Positions 29,025 through 37,076 of a DNA stretch of 61,287 nucleotides are shown here, piece by piece. Both the position numbers and the translations under genes were made by a program. Position 1 is the first letter of the stretch. The number at the start of each line of letters is the position of its first letter. The notes under the pieces are model-generated. The model made no database searches, had not been told where the DNA came from, and saw only the letters and a list, made by a program, of their open reading frames with translations. The DNA is from an uncultured Selenomonadales bacterium (GTDB lineage Bacteria > Bacillota > Negativicutes > DSM-1736 > Dendrosporobacteraceae). The stretch covers positions 1 through 61,287 of the forward strand of contig CAMJML010000020.1 in assembly GCA_946407015.1 (NCBI GenBank). The letters run 5' to 3'.

Positions 29025-29453
29025 TTATTCGGCCCGGCGGGCACCACCGCGGCCGCCCCGTTTCGAGTCAGTGTTTTTCTTCAAATCAGACAAGCGCTCG
29101 TCGCTGTCTTTTAAGAACTTGCTTAATTTATCTTCGAAGGTAACGCTGTTGAAACGATTAGGACGCCTGTTGTCGTTGGCGTGTGCTCTTCTTGGTGGTG
29201 GAGCAGAGTTGGAACTAGCCTGTTGGAGCTGCTTAATGGATAATCCAATTTTTCCACGTTCATCGACTGACAAAACTTTTACTTTAACTTTATCCTGTTC
29301 CTTGAGAAAATCTTTTACATCGCGGACATAAACGTCAGCAACTTCCGAGATATGAATAAGACCTACTTTTCCTCCCGGCAGCTCGACAAATGCACCAAAA
29401 TTTGTTATTCCGGTGACAACGCCCTCTACCACACTGCCAACTTCGATGGACAT
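29025..29453 (-). CDS. yabR: S1 RNA-binding protein, YabR-like
   Basis: A 142-residue protein whose first 70 residues form an S1 domain (MSIEVGSVVEGVVTGITNFGAFVEL; HISEVADVYV; DERGKIGLSIKQ). It is nearly identical in layout to Bacillus YabR, a general stress-type RNA-binding protein. The rest is a basic, disordered tail rich in Arg, Asn and Gly. Start ATG 29453 gives the family N-terminus; a TTG three codons earlier is closer to GGAGG and remains possible. In Bacillus it lies between divIC and spoIIE; here the hydrogenase island lies on its far side. Confidence 0.93.
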   Translation of the reverse strand: MSIEVGSVVEGVVTGITNFGAFVELPGGKVGLIHISEVADVYVRDVKDFLKEQDKVKVKVLSVDERGKIGLSIKQLQQASSNSAPPPRRAHANDNRRPNRFNSVTFEDKLSKFLKDSDERLSDLKKNTDSKRGGRGGARRAE

Positions 29454-29542
29454 ACTAATCAAATTTCCTCCTTAAAAAATCATGGTTTTGCAAACATATT
29501 ATACTCTTGCGCTGTAAAATGTGTCAAGAAAATAGCGGCAAC

Positions 29543-29830
29543 TTAATTTTTGCCTGCTGGAACATAAGGAGTCTCTCCCGGCTTAGTCAAACCGAGTTCT
29601 TCACGGGCTAATTTCTCAATATAAGCACGATCTTGTAAACGCTTCCGCTCTTCAATCAGAGTGGCATTCGTTTCACGGGCCTGCTCAAGCTTGATTTTGA
29701 CTGCCTCTTTTTCTTGGTTAATCGCACTTAACTGGCTATATTGATTGAAGCAAATATAAAGAAAATAACCGAAGATGCCTAGTAGTACCAAGCGAAACCA
29801 CTTGATCCGAAGTTTTCGACGCCGCTGCAC
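29543..29830 (-). CDS. divIC: Septum formation initiator DivIC/FtsB
   Basis: A 95-residue bitopic membrane protein of the divisome. It has a basic cytoplasmic start (QRRRKLRIKWFR), one membrane segment (about 13-31), a coiled coil (about 35-65) and a short C-terminal region with LAREELGLTKPGETPYV, the conserved family end. It works with FtsL/DivIB in septal wall synthesis. The start is GTG at 29830. It lies between yabQ and yabR, the conserved Firmicute order. Confidence 0.93.
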   Translation of the reverse strand: MQRRRKLRIKWFRLVLLGIFGYFLYICFNQYSQLSAINQEKEAVKIKLEQARETNATLIEERKRLQDRAYIEKLAREELGLTKPGETPYVPAGKN

Positions 29831-29934
29831 AGTCTACACCACCGATACTTTGATGTGCTGTCAGTATTCGGCAGGCAGGAAGCTATTTCCTCTTTTTACC
29901 CTTAAAATCCCATGTGAATTTTTTGTTAAGTCTC

Positions 29935-30432
29935 TCACTCCTTTTTAGGCGGATCTTCTTTTGATGCCGGCAGCCAGGATTTAATTAAGCTGGCAGTTCG
30001 CCGCTGCATGCCGGCTGTTTTGCGGCCAACATAAGCAAAGGGAATCAGACACATACGCCCGCAAAATCCCACCGGCTTGATTACACATGCGACAATCAGC
30101 CGGTTCACCCAGCCCGCAATAAACACGATCAGCCGGATCAGCCGGATCAGACACCAGATAATAAAACGGCTGAGCAGTTTATAATACAGGACCGTACCGC
30201 CAAGCAGGCCCAGGAACACATAAAAACGTAATTCTCCCCAGTTGGTCATAAGCAGGCCGCCGAAAGCCAATATAATGGCCAGCAGCCAATATAACAGATC
30301 AAAGAGGTACGTCGTGACAGTACGAGGCTTAAAAACGCCGCGCAATACCCGGTAAAAGTCAAAAATAACGCCAAGCAGCCCTCCCATAATGATTGTCATG
30401 ATAAAGGTTACTGCCTGACCGGTAAAATCCAT
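29935..30432 (-). CDS. yabQ: Spore cortex protein YabQ
   Basis: A 165-residue membrane protein of the YabQ family, needed for cortex formation in Bacillus, where it sits in the outer forespore membrane. It has three to four hydrophobic segments and the family pattern GGLLGVIFDFYRVLRG (about 18-33) and DLLYWLLAI. The ATG at 30432 follows GGTGGAGG and gives the typical length. The longer open frame upstream overlaps the transglycosylase gene and lacks a ribosome site. Confidence 0.92.
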   Translation of the reverse strand: MDFTGQAVTFIMTIIMGGLLGVIFDFYRVLRGVFKPRTVTTYLFDLLYWLLAIILAFGGLLMTNWGELRFYVFLGLLGGTVLYYKLLSRFIIWCLIRLIRLIVFIAGWVNRLIVACVIKPVGFCGRMCLIPFAYVGRKTAGMQRRTASLIKSWLPASKEDPPKKE

Positions 30433-30437
30433 GCCCT

Positions 30438-31175
30438 TCACCTCCACCGCCACGAGCGAGAAACTCGATATAGCCGACGCCCAATCAAAACAATCAGGCC
30501 AACGGTCAACATGATGAACCAGCCTAAGCAATTATGGATCGTATCCCAATGTCCTGCCGCCCGGCTATAATCGGGCAGTACTTTACTGGCGATTTTATAC
30601 CAGTAATCAATCACCCTGCTCACATAGGTCGTAGTTTCACTATAAGGCGGCACACCGCCATATTGTTTGACCGCTCCTGGTCCGGCATTGTACGCAGCCA
30701 AAGCCAGCACCATGTCACCGGAAAACTGACGGTTCAACTGAGCCAGATAAGCAGTCCCAATCCGGGTATTCAGCTCCGGATTATAGTAGCATTCCACAGT
30801 ACATTCACCGGCATGCCGGCCATTGCACACTTTTAAGTCTTTATTCACCTGCCGCCAGGTATCGGGCATAATCTGCATAAGCCCATAAGCACCGCTTTTG
30901 GATAATGCCCGGGGTTGGAAAGAACTTTCGGCCTGGATGACTCCGGCCACAATTTCCGGACTAATCCCGGCTTCACGGGAAAAACGGTTAATATAGTCTG
31001 CATAGGGTGTCTTGCGGTCAACCTCCCGCATCTCTTTTACACCACGGTTAAAACTATCCCATACCATGGTATGATACCGTCCGGCAATATAGCCTGACAG
31101 AAAATAGGCTGTTATCTCAACCAATAAGGCAATTAATAAAAAATACCAACCTTTAAGCCAACGGCGCACAATCAT
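30438..31175 (-). CDS. Lytic transglycosylase (SLT domain) with two membrane segments
   Basis: A 245-residue murein lytic transglycosylase. An N-terminal membrane segment (about 10-30) is followed by the SLT domain (about 65-200) with the catalytic Glu in GVIQAESSF, the GLMQIMPDTW motif and LALAAYNAGPGAV. A second hydrophobic segment lies near the C-terminus (about 215-235). It cleaves the glycan strand to anhydromuramic ends. It is inserted between yabP and yabQ, 5 bp before yabQ, so it is probably made in the mother cell with them and may act on forespore wall or cortex; that role is inference. Confidence 0.9.
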   Translation of the reverse strand: MIVRRWLKGWYFLLIALLVEITAYFLSGYIAGRYHTMVWDSFNRGVKEMREVDRKTPYADYINRFSREAGISPEIVAGVIQAESSFQPRALSKSGAYGLMQIMPDTWRQVNKDLKVCNGRHAGECTVECYYNPELNTRIGTAYLAQLNRQFSGDMVLALAAYNAGPGAVKQYGGVPPYSETTTYVSRVIDYWYKIASKVLPDYSRAAGHWDTIHNCLGWFIMLTVGLIVLIGRRLYRVSRSWRWR

Positions 31176-31184
31176 GCGCCCACC

Positions 31185-31463
31185 TTATTTCAACAAACGA
31201 TTGAGAAGGCCCTTTTTAGACTGATTAGGCTCCTCATAACTAATAGCTTTTACCAAGCCGTCGATAATAATATTTCCCTGATCCAAATTTAATTGTTTGA
31301 TATTGAGACCTTCCCCCTTAACGAGCATCATGCCTTGTTCAGTTTCCATGACAATTTCCTTTTCATCATAACTGCCCAGGCTGATGACCCCATCCACATT
31401 CAATTCCTCGCGATCAACCAACGTAATTTGATGACGCCAGACCGGTGTTTTATCTATTGGCAT
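31185..31463 (-). CDS. yabP: Sporulation protein YabP
   Basis: A 92-residue protein of the YabP/YqfC family, required for spore cortex formation in Bacillus. It consists mainly of beta strands (RHQITLVDREELNVDGVISLGSYDEKEIVMET; GQG-like LVKGEGLNIKQLNLDQGNI) and ends in KKGLLNRLLK, matching the family's basic C-terminus. ATG 31463 follows GGGAGGGTAAGGAT; an upstream in-frame ATG at 31484 lacks such a site. It is first of the run yabP-transglycosylase-yabQ-divIC-yabR. Confidence 0.92.
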   Translation of the reverse strand: MPIDKTPVWRHQITLVDREELNVDGVISLGSYDEKEIVMETEQGMMLVKGEGLNIKQLNLDQGNIIIDGLVKAISYEEPNQSKKGLLNRLLK

Positions 31464-31573
31464 ATCCTTACCCTCCCAAGACATGTTTTTAGTGAACTAT
31501 ATGCCTGCCAATGCGGAAATAGTACACAATCGGGCATACTACAGTTACCAAAACATTGAAGGAAGGTCTTGTG

Positions 31574-31810
31574 ATGAGCATTGATCTGATTGCCGGCTGG
31601 CAGAAATTTGCCTATTTATTAGGTAAATATATTACCGTTTGGATTCTCCTGACTTTTATGTTTTCTGCCGCTGCATTATGGTGGCTTGCTGCTGTGCTGG
31701 AAAAGCATGGCAGCCCCAGACTCAAGGAAATTAAGCTGGCACGAAAAACGGCTGCAGCTTATGTTGCTGCAACCATTCTCTTTTGGCTATTCAGTCTTTT
31801 TTTTGGTTAA
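31574..31810 (+). CDS. Small two-helix membrane protein, unknown
   Basis: A 78-residue protein with two strongly hydrophobic segments (about 15-40 and 57-76) separated by a charged loop (EKHGSPRLKEIKLARK). I recognise no family. The ATG at 31574 has AGGAAGG at the right distance; upstream GTG/TTG codons are less well placed. It is divergent from yabP and convergent with gerAC, ending 8 bp from the gerAC stop. A sporulation role is suggested only by neighbours. Confidence 0.65.
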   Translation: MSIDLIAGWQKFAYLLGKYITVWILLTFMFSAAALWWLAAVLEKHGSPRLKEIKLARKTAAAYVAATILFWLFSLFFG

Positions 31811-31818
31811 TGCAAAGA

Positions 31819-33069
31819 CTAGGTTCGCTCCCCTGTCCCCCGGATGGTAATGTTAACAGAAGGAATCAACCGAGTGGTAGGGAAAACGTCATCCCAGTGA
31901 TCTTTGACTTTTTCCCATGTCTTGGGTTCATTCGCTTTTAACGCCTGACCGGCAGCGACGACATCGGCCTTGCTTTGCTGGGCCATTTTCCAGGAGTAAA
32001 GCACATTGCGTTCGACCTCAGCAGCAAATGCCACTTCCAGCATTCTAAGAAACTCCAGATCCGTCCCTTTATGCCCCTCACCCGGACAGCGCTGCAATTC
32101 CCCGATATTACCTATCATATAAATATCCAGGGTAAAATAAATTTGATCGCCTTCTACATGAGGCGTTAGTTTGGTGTCATGCTGAAACAATTCAAACGTG
32201 AAAATATTGTCCGGATGAACCGGGCAAGGCACGGTGATCAGCATGGACTTTTCTGTAGCCCGAATCATTTTAATTCCTTGAGTAGTGTACTCGTCCATAA
32301 CGCCGACCATTTTATCCTTTTTGACCATGATACCACCACTGACTTTCAGCACCTCTCCGCCGATTTCGGCCCGTGGCAAAACAAAATCAGCATTCTTGGA
32401 TAAATATTGCAATACATAGCCTAAATCCGTCCTGGCTCCCATTAAATGGGCATTCTTGACATGATTGCGTAATAAATAATTGATCAGCAAGCCGCTGGGC
32501 TCACCATTGGGAGCTTTATATTCCAAAATTTTCTTCGCTTCTCCCGGTGTTGTAACCACCCGTATGCGGGCACGCATTTCCGAATCCCGGGAGAAAAAAT
32601 CAATAATGGGCTTAATCCCATCCTGTTTGAGGATTTCTTCATTAATCACAATGGTCTGGATATGTTCAAACCACAGGCTGCGCCCGACTTGCCCGGAAAG
32701 ATCACGAACCATCTCAAACATGGTTTGACCGGTATTGGAAATGACATAATGACGGGGGGTTCCTTTCTGACCGCTATCCCCGCCCCCCCCGCTGCCACCG
32801 GAGCCGGTTGGCGATATATTCAGGATTTGCAGGCTCAACCGGTAAACTTTACGACCATGAGGCTGGCTAAAGGTCTCCACTCTTTGTTCAGCCTGTTCTT
32901 TATTGTCGGTTGGCTCATTGGCATAATCCAGTCCCACAGCCAGCACAAAATTCCGTTCCTGCAATTCGCGCCGGTCCCAGCAGCCGCTGACAAGCAGGCA
33001 CAGTCCCAGCAGCACAAAAACCAGGCAGACTTTTGTCCGGAAAAGTTTATTTTTGCTACGTCGCAGCAT
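31819..33069 (-). CDS. gerAC: Spore germination lipoprotein, GerAC family
   Basis: A 416-residue Ger(x)C family protein, the lipoprotein subunit of a nutrient germinant receptor. The signal peptide ends in a lipobox LLVSGC (Cys about 30). It is followed by WDRRELQERNFVLAVGLDY, the hallmark of the family. A glycine/serine stretch interrupts the N-terminal domain near residue 95. The C-terminal domain contains the conserved LEFLRMLEVAFAAEVERNVLYSWKMAQ. Its start overlaps the gerAB end by 14 bp. It is the last gene of the gerA operon. Confidence 0.95.
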   Translation of the reverse strand: MLRRSKNKLFRTKVCLVFVLLGLCLLVSGCWDRRELQERNFVLAVGLDYANEPTDNKEQAEQRVETFSQPHGRKVYRLSLQILNISPTGSGGSGGGGDSGQKGTPRHYVISNTGQTMFEMVRDLSGQVGRSLWFEHIQTIVINEEILKQDGIKPIIDFFSRDSEMRARIRVVTTPGEAKKILEYKAPNGEPSGLLINYLLRNHVKNAHLMGARTDLGYVLQYLSKNADFVLPRAEIGGEVLKVSGGIMVKKDKMVGVMDEYTTQGIKMIRATEKSMLITVPCPVHPDNIFTFELFQHDTKLTPHVEGDQIYFTLDIYMIGNIGELQRCPGEGHKGTDLEFLRMLEVAFAAEVERNVLYSWKMAQQSKADVVAAGQALKANEPKTWEKVKDHWDDVFPTTRLIPSVNITIRGTGERT

Positions 33070-34180
33070 GATCCTTCCCCCGCTTCTTAAACCAAGCCAG
33101 AACTAGACTTGCTGGAATGATGATAAAAGAAAACACCAGCCCGGTGACTTTAATGATCTTTGACATGTCTTGCAGCACGTTATTCATATCGGTAAAAAAG
33201 GTACTAAAGAAAACCAGCCAGGGTATCAGCAGCAAGACCCATGGGCGATGATCCGCATGGCCGCTCAGCCGCTTGAGCATATAAACCGGAGCATATAGAT
33301 ATAAAATGAGTGAAGTAAATACATTGGGAATCCAGCCCCCCAGCACATAAGTTTCAAGCCGCTCCAAAAAAGTACCGGGCAGTTCGACAAACCGGGCAAC
33401 CTCCATAGCCGGATAGGCTAAGTTTTGAGCATTTTCGGCTGATAGTACACCAATGGTCAAAAGGCCGAAGACTATATAGATAAAACCCATACAGCCAAAA
33501 GAGGAAGCAATTGTTATATTAGGATTGGTGTTGCAGCGATACACTAATGGGAACAGCAGGAGAATAATTTCATAACCGGCATAAGCCCCCCAGGTATCGG
33601 GCAAGGCTTTCATTACTTTCATAATATCCTGCGGCCATAACGGCTGCAAATTATCAAACTGAAGACTAAAAACCCCGGTGGAAAAGATCAGAAAAAAAAC
33701 CGGCACCGTAACCAAGAAAATAAGCTGAATGGTGCGTAATATGGTACCAAAATCTTGCAAAGCCAGGTATACACAAGCAATCGCCATTGCGATACCGATG
33801 ATTTCCGGCGGGGTCCGGTCAAACATAAAAATGGTAATAACCCGGCTGAAAACCCCTAAAGTTAGCGTAAAGTAGCCGACAAATAAGAAAAACAACATCG
33901 CAATGATCAAACTTCCCAGCACTTTTCCCCAGAGCTTCGGAATGTATTCAACAAAATCCTGATCCGGATAAACCTGAGCCAAACGCACCATCATCAACGC
34001 AGCACCGCAAAAACAAATAGCGCCAAGCAGAAAAGCCAGCCACTCGTACTCGCCGGCGCTCTGTGCTAAAGCACGCCCGCCGCCAATGATTTCTGTCCCG
34101 ATTCCGATCGCCGCAACCAGCAGGGCTAATTGCCAGGGAGACATTTTTGATTTTGCTTCTAAGTTAGCCACTGTTATCAC
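33056..34180 (-). CDS. gerAB: Spore germination permease, GerAB family
   Basis: A 374-residue membrane protein of the endospore germination permease family (APC superfamily fold), the amino-acid-sensing subunit of the receptor. It has about ten hydrophobic segments, beginning with PWQLALLVAAIGIGTEIIGGGRALA. The start is GTG 34180 or GTG 34171; it overlaps the gerAA end either way. All three receptor subunits are present and overlapping, so this is a complete, translationally coupled receptor operon. The germinant cannot be told from sequence. Confidence 0.94.
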   Translation of the reverse strand: MITVANLEAKSKMSPWQLALLVAAIGIGTEIIGGGRALAQSAGEYEWLAFLLGAICFCGAALMMVRLAQVYPDQDFVEYIPKLWGKVLGSLIIAMLFFLFVGYFTLTLGVFSRVITIFMFDRTPPEIIGIAMAIACVYLALQDFGTILRTIQLIFLVTVPVFFLIFSTGVFSLQFDNLQPLWPQDIMKVMKALPDTWGAYAGYEIILLLFPLVYRCNTNPNITIASSFGCMGFIYIVFGLLTIGVLSAENAQNLAYPAMEVARFVELPGTFLERLETYVLGGWIPNVFTSLILYLYAPVYMLKRLSGHADHRPWVLLLIPWLVFFSTFFTDMNNVLQDMSKIIKVTGLVFSFIIIPASLVLAWFKKRGKDHAAT

Positions 34181-35822
34181 CAGTTCTGCCCCGGTCCTGC
34201 GGGCCTATTTCTTTAGGTCTTGTCCGTAAAAACTTATTGGGAAAACGGACTAAGCCGTCCTTCCAGTCTTCAAGCAGCGTCAGATCGGTAATTCCACCCA
34301 GCCAGGATTCGCCAAAACTCCGCAGCGAACATAAATGAATGGTAATCATGAGTGCAGTAATAATAACCCCGTAAATGCCCAAGACAGTAGCGGCGATAAG
34401 CATTGGTACCCGAAGGGCCCGCAAGGCAATACTAAAATTATAATTGCTAATGCTGAAAGAAGCGATCGCCGTAACGGCCGTGATAACCACCAATAATGGA
34501 TTAACCAGCCCGGCCTGAACGACCGTTGTTCCAATGACAAAGCCTCCGACCACACTGGCTGCACTCGCTAATTTGCGTGGCAGCCTGACTACAGCCTCCT
34601 GAAATAGTTCGAGTAAAGCTTCCATCATCAAGGCTTCGAGGAAGGATGGAAAGGGTGTTCTGGCCCTCAACTCGGCTATGGATATAGCTAGTGGCGTTGG
34701 CAGCACGCCTGGATGATACGATACAATCGCAATATAAATGGCGGGCAGATAAATGGCAATAAAGGCGGCGCCATGACGGGTGATACGCAGCAAGCTGCCG
34801 ATAACCGGCTGAACGGTAAAATCGTCAACCGATTGCATAATAGCGCTATAAGTACAGGGTACCATCAGCGCAAAGGGCGTATTATCTACGATAATGGCTA
34901 CGCGGCCTTCGTAAATGTTTGCAACCACTTTTTCTGGCTTTTCGGACGAGAGAGTCTGCGGAAAAGGTGTCCAGGGATGCTCGGAAATCGCTTCCTCAAC
35001 CGTATAGGATAACAGGATCTGATCGGTCTGGATGGTATTAAGCCGCCGCTCTACTTCCTCCAATAGTCCGGGCTTAACCAGGTTGGCTACATAGACCAAC
35101 GCCACCGAGGTTTTTGTCCGGTCTCCCAATTTGATAATTTTAACTTTTAAATTAGTATCCCGCGACCGTCGCCGGATTAAGACGATATTGTCCTTTAATG
35201 TTTCATTAAATGCATCAAAAGGAGCTCTTATAGCACCTTCGCTTTTGGCTTCCTCAATACCCCGTTTCACGTGTTTAGATGTACCAATGGTTAGCCCTTC
35301 TGCTATTTGATCTATCATCAAAAGAGCATTGCCAACCATGATGGCTTCTAATGCTTCACGCGCGTTTGAGATCAAGGTCAACGAGGCCGACGTTACAAGG
35401 GTGTTCACAAGAGTATTTATGTCGGATATTACACCCTCCCTTTTCCCCTTGGTCGGTTCCATTAAAGTTTCCATAACATTCTTTTCGATTAGAGTTACGT
35501 CGGTCATGCCATCCAGATAAACAATTAAAGCTTCTGTCCCGCGGGCATTAAATTTGCGAAATTTAATATCATCACAATCCCGGAAAGTCACCCTCAGTAA
35601 ATGCTCATTATCGGCCAATCGCTGAGTAAATAAAAACGGTTGTTTCTCAGGTGCCGCAATCTGACGCATTTTCCCTACGATTTGAGATAATTCTTCCCCC
35701 AGTTCGGCTCCCTGATTGGTCAGCTTCCGCAGCAAGGCCAGTTTTTCTTTTGCCTTATCCAGTGACGCATGCGAGACGGCTGCAGACAGTTTATGGATTT
35801 TCATTTGCTTGTCACCGCTCAT
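34164..35822 (-). CDS. gerAA: Spore germination protein, GerAA family
   Basis: A 552-residue receptor subunit. A large N-terminal cytoplasmic domain (about 1-300) contains the family blocks RDCDDIKFRKFN, DGMTD and EEAISEHPWTPFPQT. The C-terminal part has four or five membrane segments, with the conserved IVDNTPFALMVPCTY and PFPSFLEALMMEALLELFQEAVVRLP. ATG 35822 follows AAGGAGGGC. It is slightly longer than Bacillus GerAA because of an N-terminal extension of about 60 residues. It is the first gene of the gerA operon, whose promoter should be forespore-specific; I could not find a convincing sigma-G site. Confidence 0.95.
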   Translation of the reverse strand: MSGDKQMKIHKLSAAVSHASLDKAKEKLALLRKLTNQGAELGEELSQIVGKMRQIAAPEKQPFLFTQRLADNEHLLRVTFRDCDDIKFRKFNARGTEALIVYLDGMTDVTLIEKNVMETLMEPTKGKREGVISDINTLVNTLVTSASLTLISNAREALEAIMVGNALLMIDQIAEGLTIGTSKHVKRGIEEAKSEGAIRAPFDAFNETLKDNIVLIRRRSRDTNLKVKIIKLGDRTKTSVALVYVANLVKPGLLEEVERRLNTIQTDQILLSYTVEEAISEHPWTPFPQTLSSEKPEKVVANIYEGRVAIIVDNTPFALMVPCTYSAIMQSVDDFTVQPVIGSLLRITRHGAAFIAIYLPAIYIAIVSYHPGVLPTPLAISIAELRARTPFPSFLEALMMEALLELFQEAVVRLPRKLASAASVVGGFVIGTTVVQAGLVNPLLVVITAVTAIASFSISNYNFSIALRALRVPMLIAATVLGIYGVIITALMITIHLCSLRSFGESWLGGITDLTLLEDWKDGLVRFPNKFLRTRPKEIGPQDRGRTGDNSG

Positions 35823-35964
35823 TTCATGCCCTCCTTGCCATTGTCAGCTCATCAAGTCACTGAAACATTACACGCTTATGTCAAAATTGGGCACATCAAC
35901 TTCATCGACTAGTTTTTGCAAATCCTGGATTTTTATTCTGAATTTCTCTATCCAAAGAAAGAGC

Positions 35965-35996
35965 AAAACGCAGGTACACCGTCATACCTGCGTTTT
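35965..35996 (-). terminator. Terminator of spoIID-like gene
   Basis: A 12-bp stem, AAAACGCAGGTA / TACCTGCGTTTT with an 8-nt loop, just past the stop codon at 36009. Confidence 0.9.
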
Positions 35997-36008
35997 GTTC
36001 TTTCAATA

Positions 36009-36977
36009 CTAATTCCAGCGTTTTTCGATGGTAACCCCTTTGAAGTACTGCCCGATAATTTCTGCCGGCGTTTTTCCTTGGGTAGCCAGTTTGTTAGCCC
36101 CCCATTGGGACATCCCAACACCATGACCATAACCCTTGCCGGTAAAGATGACTTTATCCCCTTCAATGCTTACTTTATCAAGCAGCATGGATTTTAATTC
36201 CGTACTTCCCAGACCGATACGCATTTCCGGACCGGAAATATTGATATTGTTATTAATCACTAACATGGTTGTCCGTCCTGAAGGCCCTTTTTGACCAATG
36301 GCAATACTATCAATACTGCTCACATTTTGGCCTTGCTTGGCCAGTACATCCAGCACTTGCTTTTTCGTAAAGGCTGCGGTCCAATTCTGCACATCAGCCG
36401 GAGCCAGATCATCAGGAGATTGTACCGATTGAATATAAGGGGGTTCTGCTTTCTTGTAATCCAGGCCTTCCTTAGCCGTTGCGGTAATCCCGCCCGCTGA
36501 TGCATGGAACCAGGTTTGAGCCGGTTTTCCTTGATACGTGATAATCATCCCCCGGGTCATTTCCACCGCTTTTTTTACATTATCATTAATCTCTTTGGCA
36601 TTATAAGCCTGAAATTCTTTGATATCGGTCGATGCCTGAGTTCCCCGGTCAGGCACACCGCCCTTTTCCTCAATGGCCTGCACCGTAAAAGTCCGGGCAA
36701 TAATCGCCTGGGCAGCAAGAGCAGCAACAGGCCATTCAGATTTCATTTCCCCGGCGACAACGCCGGCAATATACTCTTCCATTTTCATGGATTTCTTTTC
36801 GCCGGTTTCATGCATATACACCGTAATGGTGGGTTCAGCCCCCTGAGCCGTTTGCTTCTGCGGCGGTGGATTGTGATCAGGCGTTTTCTGCGGCTGCTTG
36901 GAACAGGCTGCCGCAAGCATTGCGATCATGACAAGCAGCGCCATGAAGAAAGTGACTGTACGATTCCTCTTCAGCAT
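36009..36977 (-). CDS. spoIID: SpoIID/LytB-type peptidoglycan hydrolase
   Basis: A 322-residue lytic transglycosylase-type protein used in engulfment: SpoIID strips denuded glycan strands made by SpoIIP. It has an N-terminal signal with lipobox-like LAAACS, then the SpoIID domain with VEEYIAGVVAGEMKSEWP-type segment (EEYIAGVVAGEM, about 65-76), the catalytic-region AALAAQAIIARTF, WFHASAGGIT, and a C-terminal GYGHGVGMSQWGA block. ATG follows AAGGAGGCAAATT. Because SpoIIP and SpoIIM are not here, it could be a SpoIID/LytB paralogue. It stands alone with its own terminator. Confidence 0.9.
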   Translation of the reverse strand: MLKRNRTVTFFMALLVMIAMLAAACSKQPQKTPDHNPPPQKQTAQGAEPTITVYMHETGEKKSMKMEEYIAGVVAGEMKSEWPVAALAAQAIIARTFTVQAIEEKGGVPDRGTQASTDIKEFQAYNAKEINDNVKKAVEMTRGMIITYQGKPAQTWFHASAGGITATAKEGLDYKKAEPPYIQSVQSPDDLAPADVQNWTAAFTKKQVLDVLAKQGQNVSSIDSIAIGQKGPSGRTTMLVINNNINISGPEMRIGLGSTELKSMLLDKVSIEGDKVIFTGKGYGHGVGMSQWGANKLATQGKTPAEIIGQYFKGVTIEKRWN

Positions 36978-37032
36978 AATTTGCCTCCTTCCTATTTACT
37001 CTTAGTATGGCAGTCATCCTCCCAATAAATAC

Positions 37033-37063
37033 AAAAAAGAGATTGCTTTAAAGCAATCTCTTT
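37033..37063 (-). terminator. Terminator of the chemoreceptor gene
   Basis: AAAGAGATTGC / GCAATCTCTTT (11 bp, 6-nt loop) followed by TTTTT on the minus strand. Confidence 0.9.
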
Positions 37064-37076
37064 CCATACGGCAGCG

